Source of the DNA: Brevundimonas sp. Root608
GTDB lineage: Bacteria > Pseudomonadota > Alphaproteobacteria > Caulobacterales > Caulobacteraceae
Assembly: GCF_001427825.1 (NCBI RefSeq)
Contig: NZ_LMGT01000009.1
Coordinates: forward strand, 50,283 to 114,282
Direction: 5' to 3'
DNA: 64,000 nucleotides
This document shows, one piece after another, positions 30,379 through 38,298 of this stretch (its first letter is position 1; each line of letters starts with the position of its first letter). The notes below the pieces were generated by a model. That model saw nothing but the letters and a program-made list of their open reading frames with translations, made no database searches and was not told the DNA's origin. A program made the position numbers and the translations under genes.

Positions 30379-30828
30379 ATGACCGATACGACAAGAGCCG
30401 CGGTTCCGTGGCATCTCTGGGCGGTGGGCGTGCTCTCGCTGCTGTGGAACGGCTTCGGCGCCTATGACTTCGTGATGAGCCTGACGCAGCGCGAAACCTA
30501 CTGGCGCGCCTCGGGCATGACCGACGCGATGATCGCCTATTACAACGCCATGCCGACCTGGATGTACGTTCCCTGGGTCCTCGGCGTCTGGGGCGCGGTG
30601 GCGGGCTCGATCCTGCTGTTGATGCGGAGCCGCTTCGCCGTTCACGCCTTCGCCCTGTCGCTGCTCGGCGCGGCGGTCAGCCTTCTGTACGGCGCTGTCA
30701 TCGACAAGGCCCCGGCGCCGCCGCCCGAATTGGCGATGATGGCTTGGATGCCGTACGTCATCACCCTGATCGCCGCCTTCCTGGCCTGGTACGCCTGGAC
30801 CATGCGCAAGCAGGGGGTGCTGGCATGA
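30379..30828 (+). CDS. Four-TM membrane protein, tandem paralogue 1
   Basis: A 149-residue protein with four predicted membrane segments: WHLWAVGVLSLLWNGFGAYD, VPWVLGVWGAVAGSILLLMR, HAFALSLLGAAVSLLYGAVI and YVITLIAAFLAWYAWTM. It is the first of three consecutive homologues sharing PWHLW, LLWNGFG or LWNGFGC, Y(F)NAMP, WGA/GLLG and AWYAWTM. GGGAGGGG precedes two successive ATG codons (30376, 30379); the second gives better spacing. It overlaps the next gene by ATGA. The family is not one I can name and the function is unknown. Confidence 0.8.
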   Translation: MTDTTRAAVPWHLWAVGVLSLLWNGFGAYDFVMSLTQRETYWRASGMTDAMIAYYNAMPTWMYVPWVLGVWGAVAGSILLLMRSRFAVHAFALSLLGAAVSLLYGAVIDKAPAPPPELAMMAWMPYVITLIAAFLAWYAWTMRKQGVLA

Positions 30829-31274
30829 GCGGCATGGGCATGGCCGAACGCGTCCGCACGCCGTGGCACCTGTGGATCGTCGGGATCCTCGCGGCCCTGT
30901 GGAACGGCTTCGGCTGCATCGACTATGTGATGACCCAGACGCGGCAGGACGAATGGTTCGCCCAGATGGGCATGACCGAGGCGCAGATCGCCTATTTCAA
31001 CGCCATGCCGGCCTGGACCCACGGGGCCTGGGCCATCGGCGTATGGGGCGGGCTGCTGGGCGCCATCCTGCTGTTGCTGCGCCGCAAATGGGCGACGCCG
31101 GTCTTCGTGATTTCCTTCCTCGGCTGGCTGGCGGGCGCGGTCTACGCCTTCGCCCTGTCAGGCGGGATGGAGGCCATGGGACCGATGTGGCCGATGCAGA
31201 TCGTGATCGGCGGCGCCTGCGTCTTCTTCATCTGGTACGCCTGGATGCTCGGCAAGAGGGGCGTCCTGCGTTGA
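30825..31274 (+). CDS. Four-TM membrane protein, tandem paralogue 2
   Basis: A 149-residue homologue of the preceding gene: PWHLWIVGILAALWNGFGCI, DYVMTQTRQDEWFAQMGMTE, AYFNAMPAWTHGAWAIGVWG, then GLLGAILLLLRRKWATPVFV, and FFIWYAWMLGKRGVLR at the end. The start at 30825 overlaps the previous stop by 4 bp (ATGA) and the stop overlaps the next start. It is closer to paralogue 3 than to paralogue 1 (shared WATPVFV, FLGWLAGA and AWTHGAWAI). Confidence 0.8.
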   Translation: MSGMGMAERVRTPWHLWIVGILAALWNGFGCIDYVMTQTRQDEWFAQMGMTEAQIAYFNAMPAWTHGAWAIGVWGGLLGAILLLLRRKWATPVFVISFLGWLAGAVYAFALSGGMEAMGPMWPMQIVIGGACVFFIWYAWMLGKRGVLR

Positions 31275-31708
31275 GCAGCGGCCGTTCCCCGGCGCCCTGG
31301 CATCTCCCGGTCGTCGGGGCCGTCGCCCTGCTGTGGAACGGGCTCGGCTGTCTCGACTACGCCATGACCCAGGTGCAGGGCGACGCCTGGCTCGCCAATA
31401 TGGACCCGACCGAGCTGCAGATGGCGTATTTCCACGCCATGCCCGCGTGGACGCACGGCGCCTGGGCGATCCTTGTCTGGGGCGGGCTGCTCGGCGGGGT
31501 CCTGCTGCTGCTCCGGCGCAGCTGGGCCACGCCGGTCTTCGTTGTGTCCTTCCTCGGCTGGCTGGCCGGCGCGATCTACGCCATCGGCCTGTCCAACGGG
31601 ATGCAGGCCATGGGGCCCTGGTGGCCGATGCTGATCGCCAAGGGCGCGATCTGCGCCTTCTTCGTCTGGTACGCCTGGACCATGGGCAGGAAGGGCGTGC
31701 TGCGGTGA
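31271..31708 (+). CDS. Four-TM membrane protein, tandem paralogue 3
   Basis: A 145-residue homologue: PWHLPVVGAVALLWNGLGCL, DYAMTQVQGDAWLANMDPTE, AYFHAMPAWTHGAWAILVWG, RRSWATPVFVVSFLGWLAGA and the final FFVWYAWTMGRKGVLR. It starts with TTG in a TTGA overlap with paralogue 2. The three genes are therefore translationally coupled and probably act together, for example as a hetero-oligomer; this is an inference from order and coupling alone. Confidence 0.78.
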   Translation: MSSGRSPAPWHLPVVGAVALLWNGLGCLDYAMTQVQGDAWLANMDPTELQMAYFHAMPAWTHGAWAILVWGGLLGGVLLLLRRSWATPVFVVSFLGWLAGAIYAIGLSNGMQAMGPWWPMLIAKGAICAFFVWYAWTMGRKGVLR

Positions 31709-31748
31709 GGGGCTGACGGACGGTCGGTCTTTCGCCTATGCAGGCGCG

Positions 31749-32474
31749 GTGACCGACCGTTCCCCCGTTTCCCTGTCCGACGCCGACATCGCCGCCGTCC
31801 GCTCGTGGATCATCCACGAGGACGAGGCCGTGATCGCCTTCAACAAGCCCGCCGGCCTGTCCAGCCAGGGCGGCCGCATCCAGGCCCATACCCTGGACGA
31901 CCTGCTGTGGGCCTTCGCCCGATCCAACGGCAAACGGCCCGATCTGGTGCACCGGCTCGACCGCGACACCTCCGGCGTCATCCTCGCGGCGAAGACCAGG
32001 CCGGCGGCCGGCTTCCTCGGCAAGGCCCTGCAGGCGCGGCGGTTCAGGAAGACCTATCTGGCCCTCGTCTCCGCCGCGCCGGAGCCGACCTCCGGCGTCA
32101 TCGACAAGCCGCTGTTGCGTCAGGAGATCGGCCGCGAAAGCTATATGCGCGCGGTCGCCCCCGACACGCCGGGCGCCCAGCCCGCCCTCAGCCGCTACCG
32201 CACCCTGTCGGCCACGGAGGACGGGGCCCTGGTCGAGCTGGACCCGGCGACGGGCCGCATGCACCAGCTGCGCGTCCACATGGCCTCCCTCGGCCGCCCG
32301 CTGGCGGGAGACGCCCGTTACGGCGGAGCCCTGACCTTCGCCGGCCGCGCCGCGCCCCGGCTGATGCTGCACGCCGCGAAACTGGTGTTTCCCCATCCCG
32401 AAGGCGGCTACCGCACCGTGGAGGCGCCCCCGCCCGCGGATTTCGAGGCCCTCAAGGCGGCGGCGGGGCTCTAG
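31749..32474 (+). CDS. RluA-family pseudouridine synthase
   Basis: A 241-residue RNA pseudouridine synthase without an S4 domain. The catalytic motif is DLVHRLDRDTSGVIL, with the conserved Asp in RLDRD; other family marks are EAVIAFNKPAGLSSQGG, ATGRMHQLRVHMASLGRPLA and GDARYGG. It starts with GTG at 31749; TATGCA lies 6 bp upstream, which would give a nearly leaderless transcript. The RNA target cannot be told. Its bases 31791-31814 are identical to the junction of the broken hydrolase gene at 33131-33154. Confidence 0.9.
   Translation: MTDRSPVSLSDADIAAVRSWIIHEDEAVIAFNKPAGLSSQGGRIQAHTLDDLLWAFARSNGKRPDLVHRLDRDTSGVILAAKTRPAAGFLGKALQARRFRKTYLALVSAAPEPTSGVIDKPLLRQEIGRESYMRAVAPDTPGAQPALSRYRTLSATEDGALVELDPATGRMHQLRVHMASLGRPLAGDARYGGALTFAGRAAPRLMLHAAKLVFPHPEGGYRTVEAPPPADFEALKAAAGL
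31791..31814. repeat. 24-bp exact repeat, copy within the RluA-like gene
   Basis: These 24 bases encode AAVRSWII in the pseudouridine synthase and recur exactly at 33131-33154. Here the repeat is an ordinary part of an intact gene, so it looks like the source copy. Confidence 0.8.
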
Positions 32475-32552
32475 GCGCCTCCGTATCGGCTGGCGGACAC
32501 AGGAACCTCCGACACCGCCCGGCGCTAATTCACACACGCCCGGAGATCCGCC

Positions 32553-33068
32553 ATGACCCGCTTCGCCCTGCCCCTGATCGCCGCCGCCGGGCTCGCCCTG
32601 TCGGCCTGCGCCAGCTTGGCCCCCTACGGCGCCCAGACTTCGCCGGGCGGGCAGGGCTATGCCGAGCAGCGCATCGAATCCAACCGCTTCCGCGTCACCT
32701 ACAACGGCGTCGGCGCAGCGGGTCCCGTGGCCGACATGGCCCTGCTGCGCGCGGCCGAGCTGACGACCTCGCAAGGCTATGACTGGTTCGAGGTCACCCA
32801 GCGCTGGATCGACGGACGGCCCGACAGCGCCGGCGGCATGCGCCCCAGCGTCGGCGTCGGCTACGGCTCCAGCCGCTACGACGGCCGCTACGGCAACTAC
32901 TCGGCCTCGGGCGTCGGGGTGGGCGTGGGCCTGAATTTCAGCGGCCCCTCGGCGACCTCGACCACGCTGGAGGTCGTCATGGGCAACGGCCAGAAGCCCG
33001 ACCGCCCGGACGCCTATGACGCCCGCGGCGTTCAGGACGCCCTGCGGCCTCGCCTCAGGGCTGGCTAG
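32553..33068 (+). CDS. CC0125/CC1285-family lipoprotein
   Basis: A 171-residue lipoprotein with lipobox LALSACAS near residue 20 and a mature part showing FRVTYNGVGAAGPVADMALL, ELTTSQGYDWFEVTQRWIDG and a Gly/Tyr/Ser-rich region (SSRYDGRYGNYSASG). The core matches the small lipoprotein family named after Caulobacter CC0125/CC1285; function unknown. The stop TAG overlaps the stop of the convergent broken hydrolase gene. Confidence 0.85.
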   Translation: MTRFALPLIAAAGLALSACASLAPYGAQTSPGGQGYAEQRIESNRFRVTYNGVGAAGPVADMALLRAAELTTSQGYDWFEVTQRWIDGRPDSAGGMRPSVGVGYGSSRYDGRYGNYSASGVGVGVGLNFSGPSATSTTLEVVMGNGQKPDRPDAYDARGVQDALRPRLRAG

Positions 33069-33384
33069 AGGCCGTTCACGAACGCGCCGACGGTGCGCCA
33101 CAGTTCAGCATCGTGGCCGATCCACAGGTGGCCGCCGTCCGCTCGTGGATCATCAGGACCGGCGGGCCTGGGCGGACGTCGGCGTATTCAATCTCTCCCC
33201 ACGGGCTGCCGACCACCCGGCTGCGCACCGACACGTGATCGCGGGCCTCGTCCATGTCCTGATGGAAAACGAGGGCGGCAGTCACGACGGCGGCGGTGAC
33301 CGCCACGCCGGCGATGACGAGCAGGCCGCGTCGGCGCGCCCTGGCCCGGCGCCGACGCATCCGTGGTTCGCCGAACAGATCCAT
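33065..33384 (-). pseudogene. Alpha/beta hydrolase remnant with internal deletion
   Basis: The 5' part encodes a basic N-terminus, a membrane anchor (LLVIAGVAVTAAVVTAALVF) and the first strands of an alpha/beta hydrolase (SRVVGSPWGEIEYADV, GPPVLMIH). Immediately after MIH the frame meets, shifted, what looks like the natural C-terminus: DGGHLWIGHDAELWRTVGAF, VNGL, stop at 33065. The whole catalytic core, about 200 residues in this family, is missing. In the first frame a 102-residue product would end at 33076. The junction (33131-33154) equals 24 bp of the RluA-like gene 1.3 kb away. Confidence 0.8.
33131..33154. repeat. 24-bp exact repeat at the hydrolase deletion junction
   Basis: Identical to 31791-31814 and in the same orientation. 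On the minus strand the ends of this segment suit the hydrolase on both sides (ATGATCCAC for MIH, GACGGCGGC for DGG), while the middle GAGC fits neither and comes from the other copy. It therefore looks like a templated patch. Confidence 0.75.
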
Positions 33385-33458
33385 AGCCGCCTCCGGTGCG
33401 GACGGGACCCTGTCCCGCCGCCACCGAGGCGTCCTTGACGAGAGTCAAATGCGGGCGA

Positions 33459-34655
33459 TCAGCGCCCGCCGCGCGTCAGCGCCCGGTATTCGACCAGCCG
33501 CTCCTTGTCGCGCCGCACCTGGTCGGCGACGGCGTTGTCGACGTCCAGCGAGGCGTAGCGGACCCAGCCGTCGACCCCCAGCTTGTCCTGGACCGCCGCC
33601 ACCGGCGTGCGCCAGCGGAAATAGGACAGCCAGCTGACCAGCAGGCCCAGCAAGGCGGCCAGTCCCTGCAGGGCGCGGAAACCGGCCTCGCCGGTGGCCG
33701 GCGCGGGCTCCAGCGCCAGGGCGGCCAGGCCGACGATCAGCACCAGCGGCGTCATCAGCCGCTGGGCCCAGCGCATCCAGTAGCGTTCGCGGCGCACGCG
33801 CCACAACTCCATCTGGACGTGCTTCTCGAGGTATTCCATCCGCGCGCCCAGCCACATGGTCAGCCGGGTCAGATACATGGCGCGCTGGCCCCAGCCCTTG
33901 CCGTCCTGCTGGAACTGGGTCTCGGCCTGGTCGGCCATGGCCCGGGCCGAGGTGAACAGGTTCTGCAGCTCGCGTGTCCTCTGAACGATCTCGCGCGACA
34001 GTTCGTAGGAGTCGTTCTCCAGCTGGAACCGGTACTGGATGAACAGCACCGCCTGCAGGCCCCAGTAGAGACCCAGCACCGCCAGCATGGCGCCCGCGGC
34101 CAGAGCCAGGCCCGTGGTCTCCGATCCGGTCCAGCCGGCGAACAGGCCGGGCCCGAGGATCGCCAGCGCGGCGAAGGCCGCCAGCGCCCCCGCCTGGCTC
34201 AGCCGCTTGACCGTCACGTGGACGATCAGCGCCCGGAAGACGCGCCGGCCATAGCTGTGGATCCGGCTGCGGATGTCCTGGTCGACCGGAAACCGTTCCT
34301 CGATCTGACGGCTGAACAGGACGTGGAACCGGTCCGGCTTGGCGTCGGTCTCCCAGAAGGGGAAGATGTCCAGCGGCTGGTTGAAATACTCGTCGATGTG
34401 GGACGAGACGATCGCCTCGGCCTCGGGCGTGGCGGCGAAATACTCGCTGTCCTGGATCGGGCGCAGGATGCCGTCGGCCGACCGCAGCGGCCCGCCGCGG
34501 GAGGCCGGCGTCGGCGGCGGCACGGCCCGATGGGCGCTGTCTTCCGCTCCGGGAGGCGGCGGATTCGGCGCCGCCTGCAGCCGCGCGTCATGGCCCTGAC
34601 CGCCGTGGCCGCCGTCCAGCGGCGTCGAGCCGGGTGTGTGATCGTCCTGCGACAT
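33459..34655 (-). CDS. Hypothetical membrane protein with coiled coil
   Basis: A 398-residue protein. The N-terminal 70 residues are Pro/Gly-rich and disordered; then RSADGILRPIQDSEYF, a soluble segment, two membrane helices (AGALAAFAALAILGPGLFAG; AMLAVLGLYWGLQAVLFI), a long helical region likely to form a coiled coil (YELSREIVQRTRELQNLFTS to LEKHVQMELWRVRRERYWMR) and two more membrane helices before a charged C-terminus. No family is recognised. The ATG at 34655 is chosen over the frame opening at 34763 because the intervening residues show no conserved character. Confidence 0.75.
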   Translation of the reverse strand: MSQDDHTPGSTPLDGGHGGQGHDARLQAAPNPPPPGAEDSAHRAVPPPTPASRGGPLRSADGILRPIQDSEYFAATPEAEAIVSSHIDEYFNQPLDIFPFWETDAKPDRFHVLFSRQIEERFPVDQDIRSRIHSYGRRVFRALIVHVTVKRLSQAGALAAFAALAILGPGLFAGWTGSETTGLALAAGAMLAVLGLYWGLQAVLFIQYRFQLENDSYELSREIVQRTRELQNLFTSARAMADQAETQFQQDGKGWGQRAMYLTRLTMWLGARMEYLEKHVQMELWRVRRERYWMRWAQRLMTPLVLIVGLAALALEPAPATGEAGFRALQGLAALLGLLVSWLSYFRWRTPVAAVQDKLGVDGWVRYASLDVDNAVADQVRRDKERLVEYRALTRGGR

Positions 34656-34833
34656 ACGCTTCGGCGGTCCCTGAAACTTGAACCCGGCAGTATGGCGGAA
34701 CGCCGCCGCCGGGCGATGATCTTCCCTCACAGCGCGAAGCGGCGCTGTAGCCTCAGGTATCACCGTTAACCCTGCGCCTCGGCAAGTGAAGTTTCGGTCA
34801 GGCGGCGCGCCTTCGCTTTCCCGGCGGGTCCGC

Positions 34834-34839
34834 TATAAG
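34834..34839 (+). promoter_or_regulatory. Putative -10 element of a leaderless crcB transcript
   Basis: TATAAG ends 7 bp before the crcB ATG, so transcription would start at or next to the initiation codon. No good -35 is seen. No fluoride riboswitch could be recognised upstream. Confidence 0.4.
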
Positions 34840-34846
34840 CCCCGCC

Positions 34847-35230
34847 ATGACCCGTTTCCTGATCGTCGCAGCCGGAGGCGCCCTCGGCGCCGTGGCCCGC
34901 TACGGCCTCGGCCGCCTCCTGCCGGCGACGGCCTGGCCGTGGGCGACCCTGACGGCCAACGTCGTGGGCGGCCTGCTGATGGGCCTGCTGGCCGGATGGC
35001 TGGCCTTCCGGGGCGGCGTGCACGGCGAGAGCCTGCGCCTGTTCGCCGCCGTCGGCGTGCTGGGCGGCTTCACCACCTTCTCGGCCTTCTCGCTCGAAAC
35101 CGCCCTGATGATCGAGCGCCGTCAATTGGCCATGGCGGGCGGTTACGTGGCCGCCTCGGTGGCGCTTTCGGTGCTCGCCCTCTTCATCGGCCTGATGGTC
35201 GCCCGCCGCGCCTTCGGAGCCGCCCTTTGA
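34847..35230 (+). CDS. crcB: Fluoride efflux channel CrcB (Fluc)
   Basis: A 127-residue inner-membrane fluoride channel with four helices. Family motifs are GGALGAVARYGLGRL at the start, TLTANVVGGLLMGLLAGWL with the conserved Asn in TM2, and GGFTTFSAFSLETALMIE with the Phe-box and sodium-site region. It works as a dual-topology dimer. Its TGA overlaps the TTG start of the next gene. Confidence 0.95.
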   Translation: MTRFLIVAAGGALGAVARYGLGRLLPATAWPWATLTANVVGGLLMGLLAGWLAFRGGVHGESLRLFAAVGVLGGFTTFSAFSLETALMIERRQLAMAGGYVAASVALSVLALFIGLMVARRAFGAAL

Positions 35231-36261
35231 CCGACGAACCCATTCAAGAGTCCGAACCCGCCCCGAAACGCGAGGTCCAGACCCTCTATGTCGCCGAGGC
35301 CGAGGACGGCATCCGTCTTGACCGCTGGTTCCGCCGGCGCTGGCCGCACCTGTCCAACATCCAGGTGCAGAAGATGGCCCGCAGCGGCCAGATCCGCGTC
35401 GACGGCGCCCGCATCAAGCCGGAAGGCCGCCTGACCGCCGGCGCCGCCGTGCGCGTGCCGCCGATCCCGGACGACACCTCGCGCCAGGCCGGCGACGTCC
35501 ACACCCTCAGCGCCCAGGACATCAAGTTCGCCAAATCCCTCGTCCTCTATGAGGACGACATGGTCATCGCCATCAACAAGCCGCACGGCCTCGCCGTCCA
35601 GGGCGGCACCAAGACCAGCCGCCACGTCGACCGGCTGCTGTCGGCCTGGGGGGAGGGGATGGACCGGCCGCGTCTGGTCCACCGGCTCGACCGCGACACC
35701 TCCGGCGTGCTGCTGCTCGGCAAGGGCCCCGAGGCGGCCAAGCGGCTGGCCGGGGCCTTCGCGCGGCGGCAGGCGAAGAAGACCTACTGGGCCATCGTCA
35801 TCGGCAACCCCAAGCCCTCGGCCGGCCAGATCGACATGCCGCTGAAGAAGACCGGCATCAACGACTTCGAGATGATGCGTCCCGCCGACCGCAAGGACCC
35901 GCGGGCCGAACCCGCCGAGACCGCCTTCGCCACCATCAGCCGCGCGGCTCACCGGGCCAGCTGGATGGCGCTGCGGCCCTTCACCGGCCGGACCCACCAG
36001 CTGCGCGCCCACATGGCCGGCATCGGCCATCCGATCCTCGGCGATCCGAAATATGGCGACGAGAAATCGAAGGAGCTGTCAGGCCCGCTGAAGCTGCAGT
36101 TGCACGCCCGCCGCATCGAGCTGGAGCATCCGCGCGGCGGCATGCTGGTGGTCGAGGCGCCGCTGTCGCCCGAGATGCGCGCCGGCTTCGCCCATTTCGG
36201 CTTCGAGGAGGCCGAGGGCAACGAGAGCGATCCGTTCGAAGGGGTGAAGCGGCTGAGATGA
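35227..36261 (+). CDS. RluC/RluD-type pseudouridine synthase with S4 domain
   Basis: A 344-residue 23S rRNA pseudouridine synthase. The N-terminal S4 domain is GIRLDRWFRRRWPHLSNIQV, QKMARSGQIRVDGAR; the catalytic motif is RLVHRLDRDTSGVLLLGKG; later marks are PFTGRTHQLRAHMAGIGHPI and GDPKYGD. It starts with TTG, overlapping crcB by TTGA. Architecture suits RluC (U955/2504/2580), but RluD cannot be excluded. Confidence 0.92.
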   Translation: MTDEPIQESEPAPKREVQTLYVAEAEDGIRLDRWFRRRWPHLSNIQVQKMARSGQIRVDGARIKPEGRLTAGAAVRVPPIPDDTSRQAGDVHTLSAQDIKFAKSLVLYEDDMVIAINKPHGLAVQGGTKTSRHVDRLLSAWGEGMDRPRLVHRLDRDTSGVLLLGKGPEAAKRLAGAFARRQAKKTYWAIVIGNPKPSAGQIDMPLKKTGINDFEMMRPADRKDPRAEPAETAFATISRAAHRASWMALRPFTGRTHQLRAHMAGIGHPILGDPKYGDEKSKELSGPLKLQLHARRIELEHPRGGMLVVEAPLSPEMRAGFAHFGFEEAEGNESDPFEGVKRLR

Positions 36262-36295
36262 TCGCCTTTTACTCCGATGCACGGGGAGGGGTGCG

Positions 36296-36973
36296 ATGAC
36301 CCGGCCCCTGGCCGTCTTCGACATCGACGGCACCCTCGTCGACAGCCGCGCCTCGATCCATCGCGCCGCCTGCGAGGCCGCGCGCGACATCGGCCTGCCC
36401 GAGCCCGACTACGACCGCGTCCGCCAGATCGTCGGCCTGTCTCTGGAGCACGCCATGGCGGTGCTGGAGCCGGGCCTCGATGCGCCAACCCTGGCCCGCT
36501 TCGTCGCCGGCTTCCGCGCCAGCTTCAACCGCATGTACGCCGAGGGCCACGAGGAGCCGCTCTATCCCGAAGCCATGACCACCCTGCGCCGGCTGCACCG
36601 CGACGGCTGGCGGCTCGCCCTGGCCACGGGCCAGAACCGCCGCGGCGTGGCCCGCAACCTGGCCCGCCAGGGCTGGGCCGACCTGTTCCTCTCGTCCCAC
36701 TGCGCCGAGGACGGGCCCGGCAAGCCCGATCCGGCCATGCTGCACGCCGCCATGGCCGCCTGCGACGCCGAACCCTCGCAAACCGTGATGATCGGCGACA
36801 CCGCCCACGACATCACCATGGCGGTCAACGCCGGAGTCCTGCCGCTGGGCGTCGCCTGGGGCTTCCACACCGTCGAGGAACAGCAGGCCGCCGGGGCCCG
36901 CCACGTCGCCCGATCCTTCTCCGAACTGACCGTGGTGCTGGACGGCTTCGCCGACCTGACCCGCGCCGCCTGA
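36296..36973 (+). CDS. HAD-family hydrolase, phosphoglycolate phosphatase-like
   Basis: A 225-residue HAD phosphatase. Motif I is VFDIDGTLVDS (nucleophile Asp and acid Asp), motif II LALATGQNR, motif III the Lys in GPGKPDP, and motif IV MIGDTAHDITMA. The cap domain between residues 15 and 85 is of the small helical type found in Gph and PpaX proteins. GGGGAGGGG precedes the start. It lies 34 bp after the pseudouridine synthase and 7 bp before the ATP12 gene, probably one operon. Confidence 0.9.
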   Translation: MTRPLAVFDIDGTLVDSRASIHRAACEAARDIGLPEPDYDRVRQIVGLSLEHAMAVLEPGLDAPTLARFVAGFRASFNRMYAEGHEEPLYPEAMTTLRRLHRDGWRLALATGQNRRGVARNLARQGWADLFLSSHCAEDGPGKPDPAMLHAAMAACDAEPSQTVMIGDTAHDITMAVNAGVLPLGVAWGFHTVEEQQAAGARHVARSFSELTVVLDGFADLTRAA

Positions 36974-36980
36974 GATCTTC

Positions 36981-37742
36981 ATGAGCCACATCCCGCCCCT
37001 CGATCCGAATGTCGCCGCCCGCAAGGGTTTCCGCGAGTCCGAAGAGCGCCTCAAACGCTTCTGGACCACGGCCGATGTGGCGGAGCGGGAAGGGGGCTGG
37101 GCGGTCACCCTCGACGGCCGCACGCCGAAAACCCCGGCCCACGCCCCGCTGCTCCTCCCCACCGGAGCCGCCGCCCGCCTCGTGGCCGAGGAATGGGCCG
37201 CCCAGGGCGAGTTCATCGACCCCGCCACCATGCCCGCCACCCGTCTGGCCTCCACCGCCATCGACCGGGTCAGCCAGGCCCGCGAACCGGTGGCCGAAGA
37301 GATCGCCGCCTTCGCCGGCTCGGACCTGCTCTGCTACCTCGCTGACCATCCGACCTCGCTGGCGGCCGAACAGGCCCGCGAGTGGACGCCCTGGCGCGAC
37401 TGGGCGGCGCTCGAGCTCGGCGTTCATCTGGAGCCCGCCGAGGGCATCATCCACCGGCCCCAGGATCCCGCCGCTATCGCTCGCGTGCGTGATCTGGCCC
37501 TGCGGCTGGACGATTTCGCCCTGACCGGTCTGGCGACCGCCGTGCCCCTGCTGGGGTCCGCCGTCCTCGGCCTCGCCGTCCAGCGCGGCGTCCTGTCGGG
37601 GGAGGCGGCCTTCGACCTCAGCCGGCTCGACGAGGCCTTTCAGGAACGCCAGTGGGGCGTCGACGCCGAGGCCGCCGAACGCACCGCCGGCCGGCGCGCG
37701 GAAGCCCTCCTGCTGGACCGGTGGTTCCGGGCCCTCGAATAA
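36981..37742 (+). CDS. ATP12-family F1-ATPase assembly chaperone
   Basis: A 253-residue homologue of mitochondrial Atp12, which assists F1 alpha-subunit assembly and is common in alphaproteobacteria. Typical segments are KRFWTTADVAEREGGWAVTL, DGRTPKTPAHAPLLLPT, EWAAQGEFIDPATMPATRLA and SDLLCYLADHP. The stop codon falls inside the first inverted repeat of the following intergenic region. Confidence 0.92.
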   Translation: MSHIPPLDPNVAARKGFRESEERLKRFWTTADVAEREGGWAVTLDGRTPKTPAHAPLLLPTGAAARLVAEEWAAQGEFIDPATMPATRLASTAIDRVSQAREPVAEEIAAFAGSDLLCYLADHPTSLAAEQAREWTPWRDWAALELGVHLEPAEGIIHRPQDPAAIARVRDLALRLDDFALTGLATAVPLLGSAVLGLAVQRGVLSGEAAFDLSRLDEAFQERQWGVDAEAAERTAGRRAEALLLDRWFRALE

Positions 37743-37810
37743 CTTTCCATGCCGGAAAGTTATCACTTGACGATCTGGAAAATCACACTCACTTTCCAGA
37801 TCAGAAAGTG
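37739..37810. promoter_or_regulatory. Array of inverted repeats, putative operators
   Basis: Three perfect inverted repeats occur in 72 bp. IR1, 37739-37763, has 10-bp arms and a 5-bp spacer. IR3, 37772-37802, has 10-bp arms and an 11-bp spacer. IR2, 37790-37810, has 7-bp arms and overlaps IR3. IR1 and IR2 share the same core, CTTTC-N7-GAAAG. A -35-like TTGACG lies at 37767-37772. The array immediately precedes a membrane protein/winged-helix gene pair and probably binds that regulator. Confidence 0.6.
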
Positions 37811-37821
37811 AGGAACGCCCA

Positions 37822-38298
37822 ATGACCGACGACCACCCGCAGCAGTCCGGCCCCACGCCGGCCGAGGCGCTCGCCGCCATCGCCAGCTCCCGCAAGACCG
37901 TCCATGACCGCGTCGCCGTCGGCGGCTGGCGCTATGATCTGACCTATGCCGCCATCATGGCCGTGATGGTCGGGGGGCAGGCCTTCGACAACCCATGGAA
38001 CGTGACCGCCAGTTCGCTTGGCGTCCTGGCGCTGGTCGTGCTGTTCCAGCACGAGGCGCGCCGCACCGGCCTGCGCATCACCGGGGTGTCACCGCGCCAC
38101 GCCCGATGGGTCGCCATCGCCATCGGCCTGGCCGCCGCGGCCATCATCGTCGGCGTGACCATCGTCCGCCGCCAGTCCCCGGAGACCGACGTCGCGGTCG
38201 TCGCCGCCCTCGCCGGCGCCGCGGCCTTCGTCGCGGCCCTGGTCGGCTCCCGCATCTGGCGTCGCGTCTATCGCGCCGAAATGGGTGCGAAAACGTGA
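37822..38298 (+). CDS. Hypothetical four-TM membrane protein
   Basis: A 158-residue protein with predicted helices at ALAAIASSRKTVHDRVAVGG (amphipathic start), YDLTYAAIMAVMVGGQAFDN, LGVLALVVLFQH, ARWVAIAIGLAAAAIIVGVT and VVAALAGAAAFVAALVGSRI. No family is recognised. AAAGTGAGGAACG lies before the ATG. Its last codons overlap the GTG start of the winged-helix gene (GTGA), so it is probably the partner or target of that regulator. Confidence 0.75.
   Translation: MTDDHPQQSGPTPAEALAAIASSRKTVHDRVAVGGWRYDLTYAAIMAVMVGGQAFDNPWNVTASSLGVLALVVLFQHEARRTGLRITGVSPRHARWVAIAIGLAAAAIIVGVTIVRRQSPETDVAVVAALAGAAAFVAALVGSRIWRRVYRAEMGAKT

Noticed and set aside
31791-33154. 24-bp direct repeat as attachment-site pair of an integrated element
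   Set aside because: The 1.3-kb interval holds ordinary genes with no integrase, and one copy is native coding sequence of an intact gene.
34656-34846. Possible fluoride riboswitch upstream of crcB
   Set aside because: I could not find the conserved elements of the fluoride aptamer, and the likely -10 element leaves almost no leader.
37767-37795. Complete sigma-70 promoter before the membrane protein/regulator pair
   Set aside because: TTGACG is present, but no hexamer close to TATAAT lies at 16-18 bp, so only the operator-like repeats are reported.
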